A program made the position numbers and the translations under genes. A DNA stretch of 64,000 bases from Sarcomyxa edulis (lineage: Eukaryota; Basidiomycota; Agaricomycetes; Agaricales; Mycenaceae), in NCBI GenBank assembly GCA_009761415.1, contig QUOL01000003.1, forward strand, positions 2,480,001-2,544,000, read 5' to 3'. Shown in pieces: positions 1 to 13,321 of the stretch; position 1 is the stretch's first letter; each line of letters begins with the position of its first letter. A model generated the notes under the pieces. It saw only the letters and a list, made by a program, of their open reading frames with translations. It did no database searches and was not told the DNA's origin.

Positions 1-2404
1 ATGGAGTGCCTGTACGCGAGTATGAAGTTCTGTCAAGGACTGGATTTGTTGCTGGAGAGACTTGAGCTGCGGTGAACTCTCCATGATGATCGATGATCTG
101 TAGGAGGAACCAAAAATGTCACACTGTAGTCACATCTGTGACAGCAACCGGTTCAACTCGGTGATAGCGTGACTCTTGCGCGTGTGACAGTCTATAAATG
201 GTAATTTGAAAGGTCTCCGGGTCCGCCGGACAGCCAAGTCGCCACTTGAAATGGCTACTCTCCTCCGAGTCTCTGCCCAGCGCAGCCATCCAATCGTTTC
301 GATTTTTGGTGTGGCCCAATTTCTGTGCCTATCAGAGATCGCAGCAACCCTTTGTTATCAGTAACTCTGATATTCGGCTTCATCACGCGTTTTCTCCGGT
401 TCTGTATGTCCAGAATTCGATCTTGTTCGTACACCTCGACGGCTCCAAATTCCCTAATTATCGAACGGTGAATCATTTTAGGCGCACTTTACGCTCAAAA
501 TCATCCACGCATCAAGACACGTACTTTGTCCTGGGAATACTTGTCAGCGAGTTCACGCTGGGCCACTTCCTAGCTTCTTGATATTTGTAGAGGAGATTTG
601 AACCCCAATTCTTGCAGATTGATTTCTGTTTTGCACATCCGGGTATTTGAAGGGTCCCGTCATCATTTTTATGCAGGATTTACGGGTGGCATACGGAGCC
701 GCGCGCAAGGTATACCATCTTCTTGAAGGCGTTCCGACAAGCAAGCTAAAAGCTCTAGATTCCAATTGCTACCGTGCACGCAAGCAATCCTATCTATGCT
801 AAATCTTGGGTTATCGGTTACGTACTCCAAGTATTATCGCTCCGCGCTCAACACTGGAAATTTCGTCCCTCCCAACCCTCTTGATTTGTGCCTCGGGCTG
901 GGCTAATCTGAATCTTTGACCAATACACGCTCGCCACTCCCTCGGTATTTGGGGTGCAGGTGCTTTACAGCTGCAGAGGGGCCCCTGCCCCCGGGTTATA
1001 GTACAAAGTTGCTACATTTCCGTCAGATTTCCGCCGGGGAAAAATGAGATACAGGTCTAGATTGCTCGACTCGGTAGACCCAATACGCCTTATTATCACC
1101 TTTACTAGTTAGAGGTGGTGGAGGATCGAACTTCTATGTTTTCATTCGCGTTATCTTTCTGTTACACGACTACAGAACTTACTTACCACAATCGGCTTCG
1201 GCCTGTCAACCACCGATTTCTGGGGTTCGGCCTCGTCTCCTTGCGTGGGCCGCGTCTTCTGTATAAGGCATGGGATCACGAAATGTCTCAAAAGTCCGGA
1301 GTGGCGAATCCCAAGATACACAAGACGTCGCTGGTAATACTAACTCGAATCTGATTGCTAGCGGCTACCTTGACAATCGTTTCCTCGAAATCAGTGGAAT
1401 TAGATATGATAGACGACGGCATGCACCTCGGAATCGATATCGGCTACTGTGTACAAAAGTAAGTGACCAAGAGAACAATTAGAACACTTCAGATTCGTTC
1501 CCTGAACCTATTGACGACATTGGTCTAACCTGACTGCAGCACCTTTAGAATATAGAATCAGAATATCAGAACGAGCTGAAGAGATCCACACAGTGGAGAC
1601 TGAATCAGAGTACCCTATCAGCGTCCGACTTTTCACGTCCAAAAAAGGCTGCCGATACGCGCAATTGTCAAGCGTCATTATCGTTGGGCAATCGTTGGGA
1701 CTTTGAAGCAGGGCACTGACCATGTGAGTGAATGTGAAACGCGAAAGAGTTCTTGAAACGCAGCTTTTGCAGTTCTAGGCGGGGGAGAGCGCGAGTGAGA
1801 ATATTCTTCGCTGAGCTTGGAAACTTCAAGGGCCTTGCACTTAACCAATTTTGAACGATTCCAAGTTGAACCCCAGTTTTTTACTTGCTCGAAGTCTGCC
1901 TAACCCCATGGGAGGGCAATAAACACACACTGTCCGTGTCCGTGCACGTTCGAAACGTCGATGGAAAGAATTTTTTTCTTGGAAAAGCGAGAAGCCACCT
2001 ATGAAGAACGCGCTATGTTGGTTGGAGCAAAGGATAGACAAGCACCGGATCGATACAGTCCGGGCCTTCGAGTCGGATCAAATGACTGTTCATTCCGCAG
2101 AAAATTGAGCGCGGAAGATTTGCGTGGACATAGTCGGCCAGTGTGTTGGACCTCAGGACCAGTGGACGCCAAAAAGAGGTTAGCGCACGAATGAAATGTC
2201 AGAATATTGATTGTCATCAGACGAGAGGTCCAGGCCAAACAGAAACTGGATGCCGAAGGAGAGTCGTGAAATTAAAAGAGGCCGCGATAGGGGACCACCG
2301 TGGCATTCAAGCTTGAGGATCAGACGTGCGAAACAGAATTTCAAGAGAAAGCGCACGGGGAATGTGGAAGATAATGGGTAGCATCAATACAACATCAGAA
2401 AGAT
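1..2404. other. Gene-poor stretch, nothing recognised
   Basis: No reading frame here resembles a known family on either strand, and I could not chain short frames through plausible splice sites. Short open frames exist (for example 1961-2194 on + and 2445-2891 on -) but the latter is a shadow of the RPL12 exons and the former has no recognisable motif. The start of the window may also cut a gene whose remainder lies outside. An exon of an unknown gene cannot be excluded. Confidence 0.5.
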
Positions 2405-3084
2405 CTACTCCTCTGGCACCTCCACCTCTCCCGAATTGATACCGTCAATTATGTCGTGAGGGGGCTGTCCATCGATAGTGCATCCAACACTCTGGGCTGT
2501 ACCCAGAATCTCCTTCACACACCCAGCCAAGTCCTTCGCTAGGGACTTGGGCTTCATCGTCCGTGCAATGTCGAAGATCTCGTCGAGGGAGATGTTGCCG
2601 GAGTGCTTGATGTTCTTCTCCTTCTTGCGGTCGCGTGGGGGCTCTGAGAACAGCAAATAAACGTACGTGAGTCCGGAGGAATCCTACGACCATACACATG
2701 AACGTGACTGACCCTTGAGAGCACGGATGACAAGGGAAGATGCGGAGGGGACGACGGAGACGGCGGCTTGACGGTTCTGGATCGTAAGTTGTACTGTGAC
2801 TCGTAGACCTTTCCATGCAGAGGTGGCCTTGGCGATATCTTCTCCGACCTTCTTGGGGGACTGATGCAAAAGTTCGGTACGACAGAACCATAGGTTACAG
2901 GTAATCAAGTGGACGCACCAAACCAAGAGGACCGATTTTGGGAGCCAGAGCAGACGAAGCTCCGACTTCGCCTCCTGTAGCCCGCAGGTAGATGATTTTT
3001 ATCTCATTTGGGTCCTAGCAGATGGGAGATATATGAGCAGCGGTTCACCAAGAGAAACGAAGTATTTACGAGTTTGGGGGCCAT
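2405..3084 (-). CDS. RPL12: 60S ribosomal protein L12 (uL11)
   Basis: Cytosolic large-subunit ribosomal protein of the GTPase-associated stalk base, binding 28S rRNA together with P0. Four exons join in phase: 3084-3070, 3014-2919, 2860-2713 and 2643-2405, giving 165 residues, the usual length for eukaryotic L12. Exon 1 encodes only MAPKL. The order of conserved blocks is as expected: [18 protein letters not shown], then [22 protein letters not shown], and near the C-terminus [16 protein letters not shown] and [16 protein letters not shown]. The very short first exon followed by an intron is common in fungal ribosomal protein genes. It is transcribed divergently from the Pho80-like cyclin, leaving 244 bp between start codons. 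Identification is secure; splice junctions fit in every phase. Confidence 0.95.
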
Positions 3085-3328
3085 TGCGAGCGATGAGGAG
3101 GACGAGATACAACGAAAAAGGATATGAATAGACACGAGGGACTGGTAGATTATAAGGTTTAAACACCGCTAGTAGAGAACTGTACAGCAGATTGAGCCCG
3201 ATTTGGACGGATTGGTACGAGTCTGGCACTTTGGAGCTATTTACCTACGGCCTCCAAATTATGAGAGTGGCCTCGACTTCTTGGACTGGCACGGCTCGGT
3301 ATCTCCTGGGCGTCTTTGACATGGATCC

Positions 3329-4392
3329 ATGGACTCGTCGAGTTCAGGAAGGGTCGAATTACCGACCGCTTTCGAGGATGCGGATATGTATCAACTTGTC
3401 GACCTTATAGGTATCATCTGTCTTTTTGGCGTGTCGAAATTGATGCTAAATTGACCTGGAAGCCGATATGCTTGATCGTCTGATGGCTCATAACGATCAA
3501 ATACCTCTGCTACCGTGAATAATTTGTTTAATGAACTATGGTCTGAACTGACGCTATCGATCAGGGAGAGCCTCACGCGATTTCATTCACGGTCTGCTCC
3601 TTCTATTAGCGTCCTTGACTATCTGAAACGCATAGTAAAGTTCACCAATGTCGAGGTGAGTGCCAAGTAACACTGCAGTCAGTCGTATAACATGTCCTAA
3701 ACCAGTCACCATAGAAGTCATGTCTTCTCGTTACTCTGCATTACATTGATCAGATCTGCTCTCGAAAGCCTCACTTTACCCTCTCGTCCTTAACTTGCCA
3801 TCGCTTCATCATCACCGCCATCACCATCTCAAGCAAAGGTCTATGTGACACTTTCTGCACCAATAACCTTTACGCCCGAGTGGGAGGCATCTCAGTAAAC
3901 GAACTCAACATCCTCGAACGCGAATTCCTCTCTATGATAGACTGGCGTCTGACGGTTAGCAAATTTCATTCTTCCCCTCGACGACTATCTTGTCTGTCAA
4001 CCACAAACTCTACAAACCAAACTGGACTAAAATAATAATAAAACCTGGCCTTCTGGTAGTGCACTCGCCAAGTCCTGCAGGAATATTACGTCAACCTTGT
4101 CCGCACGCACAGTACAGGCCACTTCATTATCGTCGGGGCCGAATCCCCCAGCAGCTCGTCTTCAGAAAGCGACTTGGATCTAACAACAAGTGGCCAATCT
4201 CGTTCAGCATCTCCTATCGAAACCACTACGCCTAATCGTACCCGCCGTCCGCCCAACGCCTACGAGGCGTCCACGATCTTAATCGACACGGCTACTTTAA
4301 CGCCGGAAGTTGCACGCGGCCCAACGATCGAACAAAACATTGCATTTGCAGAGCTGCAGCAGTCATTGGATGTGGCCGATGGACTCGAGTAG
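3329..4392 (+). CDS. Pho80-like cyclin
   Basis: Cyclin of the Pho80/Pcl family, expected to bind and activate a Pho85-type cyclin-dependent kinase; in yeasts this controls phosphate signalling, glycogen and morphology. Five exons (3329-3410, 3463-3514, 3565-3655, 3715-3954, 4060-4392) give 265 residues. The cyclin box runs from about residue 22 to 155, with the family-typical pieces RFHSRSAPSISVLDYLKRIV, LHYIDQICSRKP, CHRFIITAITISSKGLCDT and LNILEREFLSMIDWRLT. After the box comes a Ser/Thr-rich tail of about 100 residues (starting near ESPSSSSSESD) without a recognisable domain. The ATG at 3329 was chosen because an in-frame stop lies at 3317. Its gene neighbour is a protein kinase, but that kinase is of the Ran1/Ksp1 type, not a CDK, so adjacency is not evidence of a pair. 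The exact family member (Pho80 versus another Pcl) is not settled. Confidence 0.88.
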
Positions 4393-4823
4393 AACTTGTT
4401 TTCATTCTCGGATAAGTAGCATACAACTTTTACACCGATTATCTAGCATATGGTTGCGAGAGGGACGAGGGAAAACATTAAATATTGTTACGAGTGTGTA
4501 TCTGTAAAAGTTGACACAAGCGCTGCAAGGACTGAAACATATTTGAATGATAAGTGGGGTGTGTCGCGACAAGGCGTTCTACTATGAAAAGAGTTCATTA
4601 TAAAGAAAAACAGGGAGGAATCCCCCTTTTGCTACGCGGTTTGTTCATCGCCCAAGGAACGTGTCGACAGTTGGAAAGAAAAATTCTTCGTCGAGAATCA
4701 ATTGTTGTTTGCAAAACAAATAATGACCGCGCGCGCAAAGAGCGACAGCCTTTGGCTACTTTACCAGTACAATAAATCCCGGATTCGTACCAGATTTCAT
4801 CATCGCGACGCACCCCTCCATAA

Positions 4824-7800
4824 TTACCGACGCAAAGCAGATAGCATCTTGGCAAGCGCATTGATCTGTCCCTTTGGCACCTTCTTTGGCCCGTCACCGT
4901 CACTGCCCATACCGCTGAGATCTGTCGTGCTCGTCGATGCATCTAACTTGGAAGATTCGACGGCCTTCTGTGCATGTGGACGTTCATTGATCGTATCCAG
5001 CGAAAGATCTTTCGGCTTGCGCGTGCGCTGCTTGCGGACAGGAGGTCCACCAAGATTATCAGCATGAGGATTGAGGCCACGAGGAGCTTGAGTAAGTTCC
5101 CATGGAATCCCATTCATGACTGTGACGAAGAGGAACGAGAGTTAGCATGAAATCTAAACGGAACAAGGAAACGCAGCTGACGCTTGATATTCTTCGGTAC
5201 GTTGGGGTGCGCCTGATACTCCGCCGGCTTATTAGGAGACGACGGTTTACCATTAGCATTGGTACGCCAACTTGTCGCAGATACACTTGTAGCAGTAGTG
5301 GAAACACTACGCAAGCTGGAATTGCTGTACCGAGTGAATGCCGAGGTCGAAGTGCCAGCGCTAGATGCCGTCGACACCGAGCTACGCCAGTTTCCAGAAA
5401 CCATCGAGCTCGCACTCGAAGCCACAGGACGACCACTGCGTACACTGTTTGGCGAGATGGCACGACCGGATCGAAGGTCAGTAGAGCTGGGCCAATGATC
5501 AACACCGAGACTCGGATTGGGACTACGTGAAGGGACCTGTCCTCCTGCACGCCGACCGCGGCTCCTGCTATTGTGGTTGACTGTCGAAGTGGGGGAAGCG
5601 AGTTCCTCAGTAGGTTTTGGTCGACGACCTCTGCCCCAAGTAGAACTATCGCTGGTGGGAGGGGTAGGTTGGAGATATGTCGTCTGAGGTGCATCCAGAC
5701 TCATGATCAAGTCCCTGACGTTGCTGGCAGTAGCAGACATGGAAGCAGAATCCTTGATAGACGGCTCCGGACTACTCGTGAGGATCTCTTCGACAGGAGA
5801 TATGCGACCACCAGCCGAAGCAGATGCTGAGCTATTCTTGCCAAAGCTCAACTTCCACTTGGACGGTTTCTTGACCACACCTATGGAAGGAGTCGAGGAA
5901 GTGATGGAAGTGGTCGGTGTGATGGACGGAAGGGAGACTGGGGCACTGGTGGGGGTGAACATGCTAGACGAGGAACTAACGGCCTGCGAAGTAAGGAGAG
6001 CCGATGGCAAGGGGTACATGGACACGGGCTCGTATGGAATTGTTCTGCGACTGGATGACGTCGTACGAGTTGACGTTGACGTCCTGGTTTGTGTCGACGC
6101 TTTCGAAGCTCTGCTGATCTCACGAGCTAGACATTCCGAAGCCTTGGCGAGTCCTAACAGCGCCTTGTCATCTGGTACAGTGGGTGTAGGAGCAATCACG
6201 CCTTTACCCTTCCTGGCGCCTCGTTTACGGCGTTTGTGGGTGGAAGTGGATCTAGAGTTCAGGCCGTCGAGGTCCAGATCGATGTCACCATCGACATCAT
6301 TGCCTTCTTGTTCGTCCTGTTCTTCCACTTCTTGATCAAAGACAGTGGAAAGCTCGGATGGCTCCATCGTGTAAGGCTCCATCGTGTAAGGAGTAGCAAA
6401 CGAGGCAGTACGGGACATGGGACGCGATGGGATACACGGAGTGCGCATAGCTGTTGTCGTGCTGGATGCTTGTCTCGAGCTGGGACGATGCGATGCCAGA
6501 ATCGACGACAGCCGGTGGCCCTGGGTGGAACTGATGGATCCAGTGCGTCTCGATGGTTGTCCAAGAAGAGCGGGTAATTCCTTGGCCCACGCTCCAAATT
6601 CGCTAGCAGTAATACGGTGCGAATCGTCCAGGGAGTCGTCGAGGAGACAGAACACGCGATTAGCGAGAAGCTCAGCAACGGGAAGCGTCATGCCTGTGAA
6701 TCGAGTCATGAAGAAGTGCACAGGGTTCTGACGGAAAAGGTCGAACGAAGAGCAGGCCCGCTCTGCCGTGTCGGTCCAAGGGTTGAAATGGTACAACCTA
6801 TATGAACAAGCATTAATTTCGGAGATTATCAGAACCAAAGATAGACGAACATGTTTATCAGCACAATGCCGAGGGACCAGACATCAGCACCACGGGGACG
6901 ATAAGTGGGGGCAACGTTGTTCCTACATTCTACAGGAAAGCAATAGTCAATATCTGAAATGATCGTATGAGTCGACTGAATAGCGTACCGTAACTCATGT
7001 AAGGGGCGCTACCGCAATCCATATCCGATGAGTCTAGATCCGTAGTAGACAGACCAAAGTCAGTAAGCTTGACAATGACTTTGCGTTCTGGTCTCCCATC
7101 AGCTAACGTTGTCCAGCCATCCGTCACAATAAAGTTTTCCGGCTTGATATCACGATGGAAGACCTGTTGCGCATGACATGCCGCGACAGCATCACACATC
7201 TGAGAGAACATGGATGCGATGAGCCGAAGACGGGTCCGAGAGAGAAGCTGAGACGGTCGTAAGTTGGAAAGAAGACTTGGTGTGGGGGGAGTGCGTGAGG
7301 AGGAAAGGGAGGGGTCTGTGGAGGAATTGAGAGTATCTGATTCGTAATGATCGCGGGCTTGCTCCAAAAAATAAAAGAGATCTTCGCCTGGAACGTATTC
7401 CAAGAGAAGGAGAAGAAAAGAAGACGTTTCGAGGGTCCGATGTAGGGTTACAATGTTGGGATGCGAGCGGAGAGATTGGTGAATAGAGACCTAGATTAAG
7501 GTTGTCAGTTGAAAGCGCTGATAAGGATTTTACGCCAGGAGTACCTCGGATAATTGAGCTGCCAAGGCCTCCTCGTCGAGGTTCGCTTTAGACAGACACT
7601 TGAGAGCATATTCACGACCGTATTCCGTCGCTGAGTGGCGGGAAGACCGGTCGTCCAACTCCATTGAGCCCATTTCCATGGACATATCACCATCCTCGGA
7701 AGGCGGAGGACGATGAATGACCTCGCGCACCAGATAAACAACCGCATAGCTGCCAGTACCGAGCTTCCTGACGACTTCAAATTCCCTGGCGGGTTCGGTG

Positions 7801-8342
7801 TCATTGATGGCATATGTCGGACGTGGAGCGTTACCAATAGAGACAAGACGAATGGTCTCGCCTTGTAGCTGACCGCCCTGACCTACGCAATCGCCAGGTG
7901 ACAAGAGATCTTCAAAGGTCGAAGATATCAAGGAAGAAGGCCTGCTGGAGTTTGCTGCGGATCTTGAGGTCGAGGGGATGGAAGTGGGTACGGACACGGG
8001 ACTGGAAACTTGCCTGTTTGAAATATAAGGGGATCGTGGGGATTTGAAAGACGCAGGGGATGGGGAAGAAGAAGGCGAGGGAGACGAGGATCGATTAGTT
8101 GAAATTGAGAGTGGGACGGCAGAGTGGGGTGGATAACTCGCAAACGGCTGGCGAGGTGATGACTGAAGACGTTTCGGATTCAAAGGGCCAAGGGAAGATA
8201 GTCGGGGAGGGGGTTGGAGAGGGGAGGTAGGAGAGGAGAGGACATCGTTAGAGCGAAGGAGGTCACTGTTATCTTTACCAGGGTAAATCTTTGGTGAGGA
8301 CGAGAGGGAAAGCGGCGGAAGTTGAACCGGATACTGCAACAT
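4824..8342 (-). CDS. Ran1/Ksp1-like serine/threonine protein kinase
   Basis: Protein kinase with long disordered flanks. Five exons (8342-7545, 7490-6989, 6929-6851, 6797-5182, 5119-4824) join in phase to 1,096 residues. The N-terminal 185 residues are Ser/Pro-rich. The kinase domain starts near residue 188 with the glycine loop LGTGSYAVVYLV, has the VAIK-type lysine in YALKCL, the catalytic loop HRDIKPEN, DFG in LTDFGLST, an APE-equivalent region CGSAPYMSYEC, and ADVWSLGIVLINM. An insert rich in Ser/Thr separates the hinge (EYVPGEDLFYFLEQ) from the catalytic lobe. The activation segment sequence and YHFNPW block resemble the fungal Ran1/Pat1, Ksp1, Sks1 and Vhs1 group, which act in nutrient and differentiation signalling. 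The C-terminal half (about 500 residues) is low-complexity with basic patches (for example KRRKRGARKGKG), perhaps nuclear. Substrates cannot be told from sequence. Confidence 0.87.
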
Positions 8343-9442
8343 GAGCGGTTGACAGAGATTAGCGGTCCTATATACGCTCTACTCTCAGTGAAGAGATGGC
8401 GGCGACGGATCCGTTCAGACGAGACCGGCTGAGAGTCTGAGCTGGTCAAAGCCACGATACATGCAGCTGGAGCACTGTTCTCCCCCAGAAAAGAACGCAA
8501 TTGGGATATAAGTAGGCTACGACGGGGCCGTCGACGCCGTTTAGGGTGATGCTATACGATGTGGGAGGGAGATTGGGCTGCGAAAGGCCAATAATTGACG
8601 ATAAAATGGGGGGATTTTTTTGTGAGTAATCGAGTGAGAATATAGTAAGATTATAATCAGACGATCCTACCTGACTATACTAGCACGAAGACCGACGAAC
8701 CAGAGAGAGACGTGGAGAGATGAAGAAAGAGGAAAGAGGAAAGAAGGGAAAGGGTGGAAATGTGGCTGAGTCGAGATGTAGCATGTGGATGGGCGGCTTC
8801 TGTAATTCACGCAGCGTGTGCAACAATCGGAGATACACGCTCTCTCCTGGATAATTCTTTTATTCTCCTACAAACTAGACAGCTCTACAACATACCTACC
8901 CCATACGTATCCTCCCCAAACACCCCGCTTTCGTGCCCTATTTTTTTCTGTTTTTTATTTTATGGGGGGAAAGACCGCTTATCGTACTTACAAGCATATG
9001 ATGCCAACAATTGGGTTACATGCCTGCATGGCTGTTCATTTTCTCAACTTAGTTACACTTGATCGTATGGATGGTGTGATCAACAGTACCTATTAGCAGT
9101 CTAATAGCAGGGCAATCAGTTTCACGGCACAACCCACGCTGTTCTTGACACACGGCCGTCTTCAGCCCAGACCATCCGGAACAAGGCCACCAATGCAAAT
9201 ACAGTGACACCCCCATGGCGAGTCAGAGCGCTACGTGTTCGTCAACGTGATCACCGACGTACGTGTTCCAACGTTCATCGCTTCGTAGTGTCGACCGACC
9301 GTCCCTCCATACAACCATCCTCCCCAACCCCAGAAGAGCTTATCTCCAAATAGTCCCGCATCCCATTTTTGGCAGAACCGTGAACACCGGCCAAAACAGA
9401 GCCCGTCGATACACGTACACGTTACCTTCCAATGTCATAACT
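8343..9442. other. Intergenic, kinase promoter side
   Basis: About 1.1 kb between the kinase start codon and the UTP6 stop codon. It holds pyrimidine-rich tracts (for example the T-run near 8942-8968) but no frame I can support as coding. It should contain the kinase 5' leader and promoter and the UTP6 3' end. Confidence 0.55.
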
Positions 9443-11832
9443 TTAGCCTTCCAAGCCGTGGTCCAGGATAGACGTCCATCGTTGTTCCAATTGTGCCTGC
9501 TCTTCTCCTCCAAGCCAAGCCTTGGCTCGAACGACAACTTCCTTAGCTTCCTTGCCCTTCCCGTTCCTCATCAGCCACTCCGCCCATCCCACAGCAGACT
9601 CTAGACCGTCCTTCTTGCGCCATTCCTCGTATACTTCTTGCAAATATTGAGCATCAGAATCCCAGCCCGTCTGGGACTCCAATGCGAATAACGTCTGCCA
9701 TACCTTCGCAGTCGTGAGATAAGCCTTGGCCATGTGGCGCACTCTTTGGGCAGCTCGCGCTGCGACGCTGTGTTGATCCGTCGTTCTGCCGGTCGTGATA
9801 AATTCAACGCGTTCCGCATGTATGACTGCAGCGTAGCTGATCAACAAAAGTTCATGCACACCACTCAAAGATGAGTCGCGCATGCTCTCTTTGAGTAACA
9901 CCTTCAATAAGACGTAAGCATGTCGTCGATAAGTATATATACGACTGAGCAACGTACCTGGTGCGTCTTTATCCGGTCCTCAATAGAGTCTTCGCGAAAT
10001 TGCGCAAGGCCCCACATCCACACCTTGTCCGTATCCTCACCCACCACCGATGTTCGCGCTTCTCGCCATACTTTGTCGATCATATGTCTATCCCCATTCC
10101 GGCATTCTGCTCTAAGACGCGCGAGCCAAACATGCGCAGCAGTAGGTGCCCGAGACGTGTATTTTCGGACGGTTCTCATGACCTTGTCAGAGTCCACAGG
10201 TTCAGACTGCTCGTATTGAGTTGATAGTCTGATGTGTGCTGACAGCAGTGATGGAGACGATTTTGTAGCATTGTTGCGTCCAATCGCTGAACGCAGCGAT
10301 GTGATGAGATATAATTTCTACAGCAGGTAGCCAAAGGTTTCAGCATACAATGTGCAGTGGACTTGGGATGAGAACAACTCACCAAGTTGATGTCAATAGC
10401 AGTACTACACCATTCTTCCACGAACTCGGCGTAAACGCCGAAAATATCCTCAGAACCGTTGGAGACAGCAGCCAAGAGTTCTTCGTTAGCACGTCTGAGA
10501 GCCTCGATCAAGGCTTCGCCTTGTAATTCGGGTGTCAACGATCGTGTCGCCAACAACTTGATGGCGTGGGGATTCCCCGGCAATGTCGACTGTAACAGGC
10601 TATACAGATGGACGAGGAGCGCTTCCCGGAGGCTCGGCAGCGATGGGTATTCGATGATCACAGCTTTCAATGATGTGAACAGTTCTATCTTGGGCATCGC
10701 TACAATAAATAGAAAAGTCAAAAAAGAGAATTAGCTAAACCTCCCCAAAAAAGTCGAGGGGTCGGGACCGGTACGACGTACCTTGGACAGCACTGGACAT
10801 GACGGCTTTGATAATGACACCGTCCATAATTTGTTTTCGCGCAGCCGCGCCTTCGTCTCCTGGACCGTCGATCCCAGCATCCGCTTCCATATGTGTCAAC
10901 TCATCTCGAGCCTTCTCAGTCTCATCCTGGTCCATATTCATATCCATTTCCCGCGCCTTTCCTTTCCCTCCATCACTCACATCGATCCCCAAGACATCCC
11001 ACCGTCTCCTCAGACTCTCCACAAAGCCTAATTCCATCCTAACATATTCTCTCCACATGTCCACACTGTCCTCATTCAATCGAATACCACGCTGGAGAAG
11101 TGTCCGAGCAGCCGACGGCGACAGGTGATCCAATTCGTGGGAAGCAGCAAGAATGTATAGTGCAGGGCAGTTGGGATGTATCTGTACCGCTCTAACTCAG
11201 AGACGACGTGAATGTCAATAGTTTGGCCATGGTAAAAGAACGGAGGGGGCACATGCCTTGCTGTAATTCGTCCCACCAGGGCGCGTGCACCTTCTCGTTT
11301 CGCTACCTCGACGTATTGTACCCACAGACCCACATCCGTTTTGAATTTCTTGAGTGCACGTTCGAAGATGTGAAATTGTCGCCGAACTAAGGCATAATCT
11401 GACACGGAGGGCGGCGAATTCGGTAGCTCTGAGGTCACAGAAGATGAAGTTAGTAACTGTGGTACACTGAGAATGAATCGGAGACGCAACTGAGTCTCTC
11501 CATACGCTTCCTACGTAGTTGTTCAAGCCCCATTTCGTATGCGGCATACCGTAGAAAATCTGACTTTTTAGCTATTCGGCGCACCAAAGCAGTCTCGAAA
11601 GCCGTGCGTTTTTTCATGATCTCTCGTGTTTCTTTCTAGAACACATTCAGATATGTCAGGAGTTTGTCCAGAGCTTCTGGGTTATATAGTTCGCTCACGG
11701 CAGTGAAAAGACCCTTCTCGACTAGGTCTTTGAGCTCATCGAGCATCTATAATACCATCATCAGTTAAAAATTCTCTAAAAATAGTGATTAAAATCACCG
11801 ACCTGCTCCTGCTGGAACTGAACTCTCTCCAT
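9443..11832 (-). CDS. UTP6: U3 snoRNP-associated protein Utp6
   Basis: Component of the small-subunit processome (UtpB subcomplex) needed for early cleavages of 18S pre-rRNA in the nucleolus. Eight exons (11832-11803, 11746-11699, 11635-11491, 11428-11257, 11191-10782, 10699-10383, 10317-9958, 9901-9443) join to 646 residues, in the family size range. The N-terminus is diagnostic: MERVQFQQEQ, MLDELKDLVEKGLFTA, then IMKKRTAFETALVRRIAKKS and FLRYAAYEMGLEQLRRKRME. The middle carries HAT-type helical repeats (DYALVRRQFHIFERALKKFK, LWVQYVEVAKREGA, HPNCPALYILAASHELDHLS, SVDMWREYVRMELGFVE). Between residues about 220 and 270 there is an acidic, low-complexity insert. Intron 4 (11256-11192) uses a GC donor; only this choice keeps the reading frame. 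The gene is divergent from the + strand gene at 11957 with 124 bp between start codons. Confidence 0.93.
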
Positions 11833-11956
11833 AGTGTTTGGTGTCGAGTTTCGATGAAAAGTGGTTGTAGGTTTCTGTAGAAAGTCGAATAGCCGGCCAA
11901 AATTTAGCGGCCTGAAAATGGGTTGTTTAGATCAGACGTCGCAGTGACTCTGAACC
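11833..11956. promoter_or_regulatory. Short bidirectional promoter region
   Basis: Only 124 bp separate the divergent start codons of UTP6 and the unknown disordered protein, so both leaders and core promoters must share this interval. I see no clear TATA box. This is deduced from gene layout, not from a recognised motif. Confidence 0.5.
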
Positions 11957-13321
11957 ATGGCGCCCAAAGGCCACCGAGACAGGCCAACCGGTCTCATTCG
12001 TACCCATTCTCGCGGTGCATCCGCTTCAAAACTCGGTCTGAATCTCTATTTCACACAGAAGGATCCAACACAACCAAGACAGCCAGAAAAAACCAGGAAA
12101 AACGGCCATCTTCACGAAGTACGTCTATATTTTATCTAGTCATCCTCCGTCAGCAGTACTAAAAATCATGTCTAGCCTAATTCGAGGGCTGCATCTCCGT
12201 TTTCTAGAGCACACAACGGTGTCATTAAGGAGCCAGGAGAGCCCATCGCCACCTCGAAACGAGCACCTCAGACGAACCATAAAGCCGCCACGAAATCAAA
12301 GGCAAATTTCAGAATTGCCAGCTCTGGAGACGACGACGACGACGACGATGGATGGGTATCCACTAGTGGGGCTGATACTCCAAATCTACAAACCTCAGAG
12401 TCAGAACTAGATGAAGAAGCGAGCACCCCTGTTCATCAGTCGAATGGACTCCCTCCACATTGGGTCGAGTCCCAGATACCGGAAAGTAATCCAGCTCCCA
12501 CGGAAACTCTATCTCGTGTAGATACCGCACGGCCGTCTGATTATGACGGAAAGGCTTTAGCATCCCGCTTACCGAACACCGCACCAGCAACGCCTGTAAC
12601 CATTGTCTCTCCTATACATACCCGTCAACCTCTTGAGCAGGAAGAGCCGCGTCTCGACAACAAACTTAGAGAAAGCCGCTCCGAAGTCTCGTCCCCTCGA
12701 TCTCCACGTCCCATTTCTAAACGATACTCTGTCACCCGCCCACCATCTACGCACTCCATTAATAGCAGAGGGGAACATACCCTACACCACCATCCCCTGA
12801 TACGTGGACAGTCACATGGATACCCCAGTCTTGTAACAAAACCCACCCCTTTGGCTCCTCTCACCGTCACCTCCGATGTCGCTGCAACTACTTACGACAG
12901 CGAGACCTCAACCCCAAGCAGTATACATATGTCACCCTCCTCATCACCAGGTAATACATCACACTTGCGGCGCACATCCGTTTCATCCGCACGGTCGGTA
13001 GCCACTCTACCCGCTCTTTCGAGTGTACGAGAACAGCCTAGATATGTTCACGATCGTACTCGAACTCTCTCCACCATCTCAGCTACATCCTCCTCCTCTG
13101 CTGCCCTATCCTCGCTAGCTCATCTACCGGCTGGTTCACGCCCATCGACGCCCCAAACTGTAGTGTTCTTTCCCCCTCATAATCCTATCCTTGACCTGGC
13201 TGCAATGCATCCGCTATTGCCGCCACCATACCTGAATCCTCATTTGACGGTCTTGGCACGTCGGAATCCACTCAGGGAATCATTTGATCGGGTCACGAGC
13301 GCGAAGCAAAGGAGCCTATAG
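11957..13321 (+). CDS. Uncharacterised disordered Ser/Pro-rich protein
   Basis: I do not recognise this protein. Two exons (11957-12118 and 12176-13321) join in phase 0 to 435 residues. The first exon is the most gene-like part: a basic segment GHRDRPTGLIRTHSRGASA followed by KLGLNLYFTQKD. Exon 2 has an acidic run of seven aspartates followed by GWVST, then a long Ser/Thr/Pro-rich region, and ends with a short hydrophobic-proline patch (PILDLAAMHPLLPPPYLNPH). No membrane segment, signal peptide or catalytic motif is visible. The combination of a basic N-terminal signature and an acidic DDD..GWVS block looks like a regulatory or scaffold protein, but this is only an impression. It shares its promoter with UTP6. 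Confidence 0.72.

Noticed and set aside
2445..2891. 148-residue minus-strand open frame
   Set aside because: It overlaps the RPL12 exons in another frame and has no family motifs; it is a shadow of that gene.
5147..6335. Long + strand open frames opposite the kinase gene
   Set aside because: They lie antisense to low-complexity Ser/Pro-rich coding sequence, which often gives long open frames by composition alone.
3329..8342. Cyclin and neighbouring kinase as a CDK-cyclin pair
   Set aside because: The kinase lacks CDK features (no PSTAIRE-like helix) and is much closer to Ran1/Ksp1 kinases; adjacency is not evidence.
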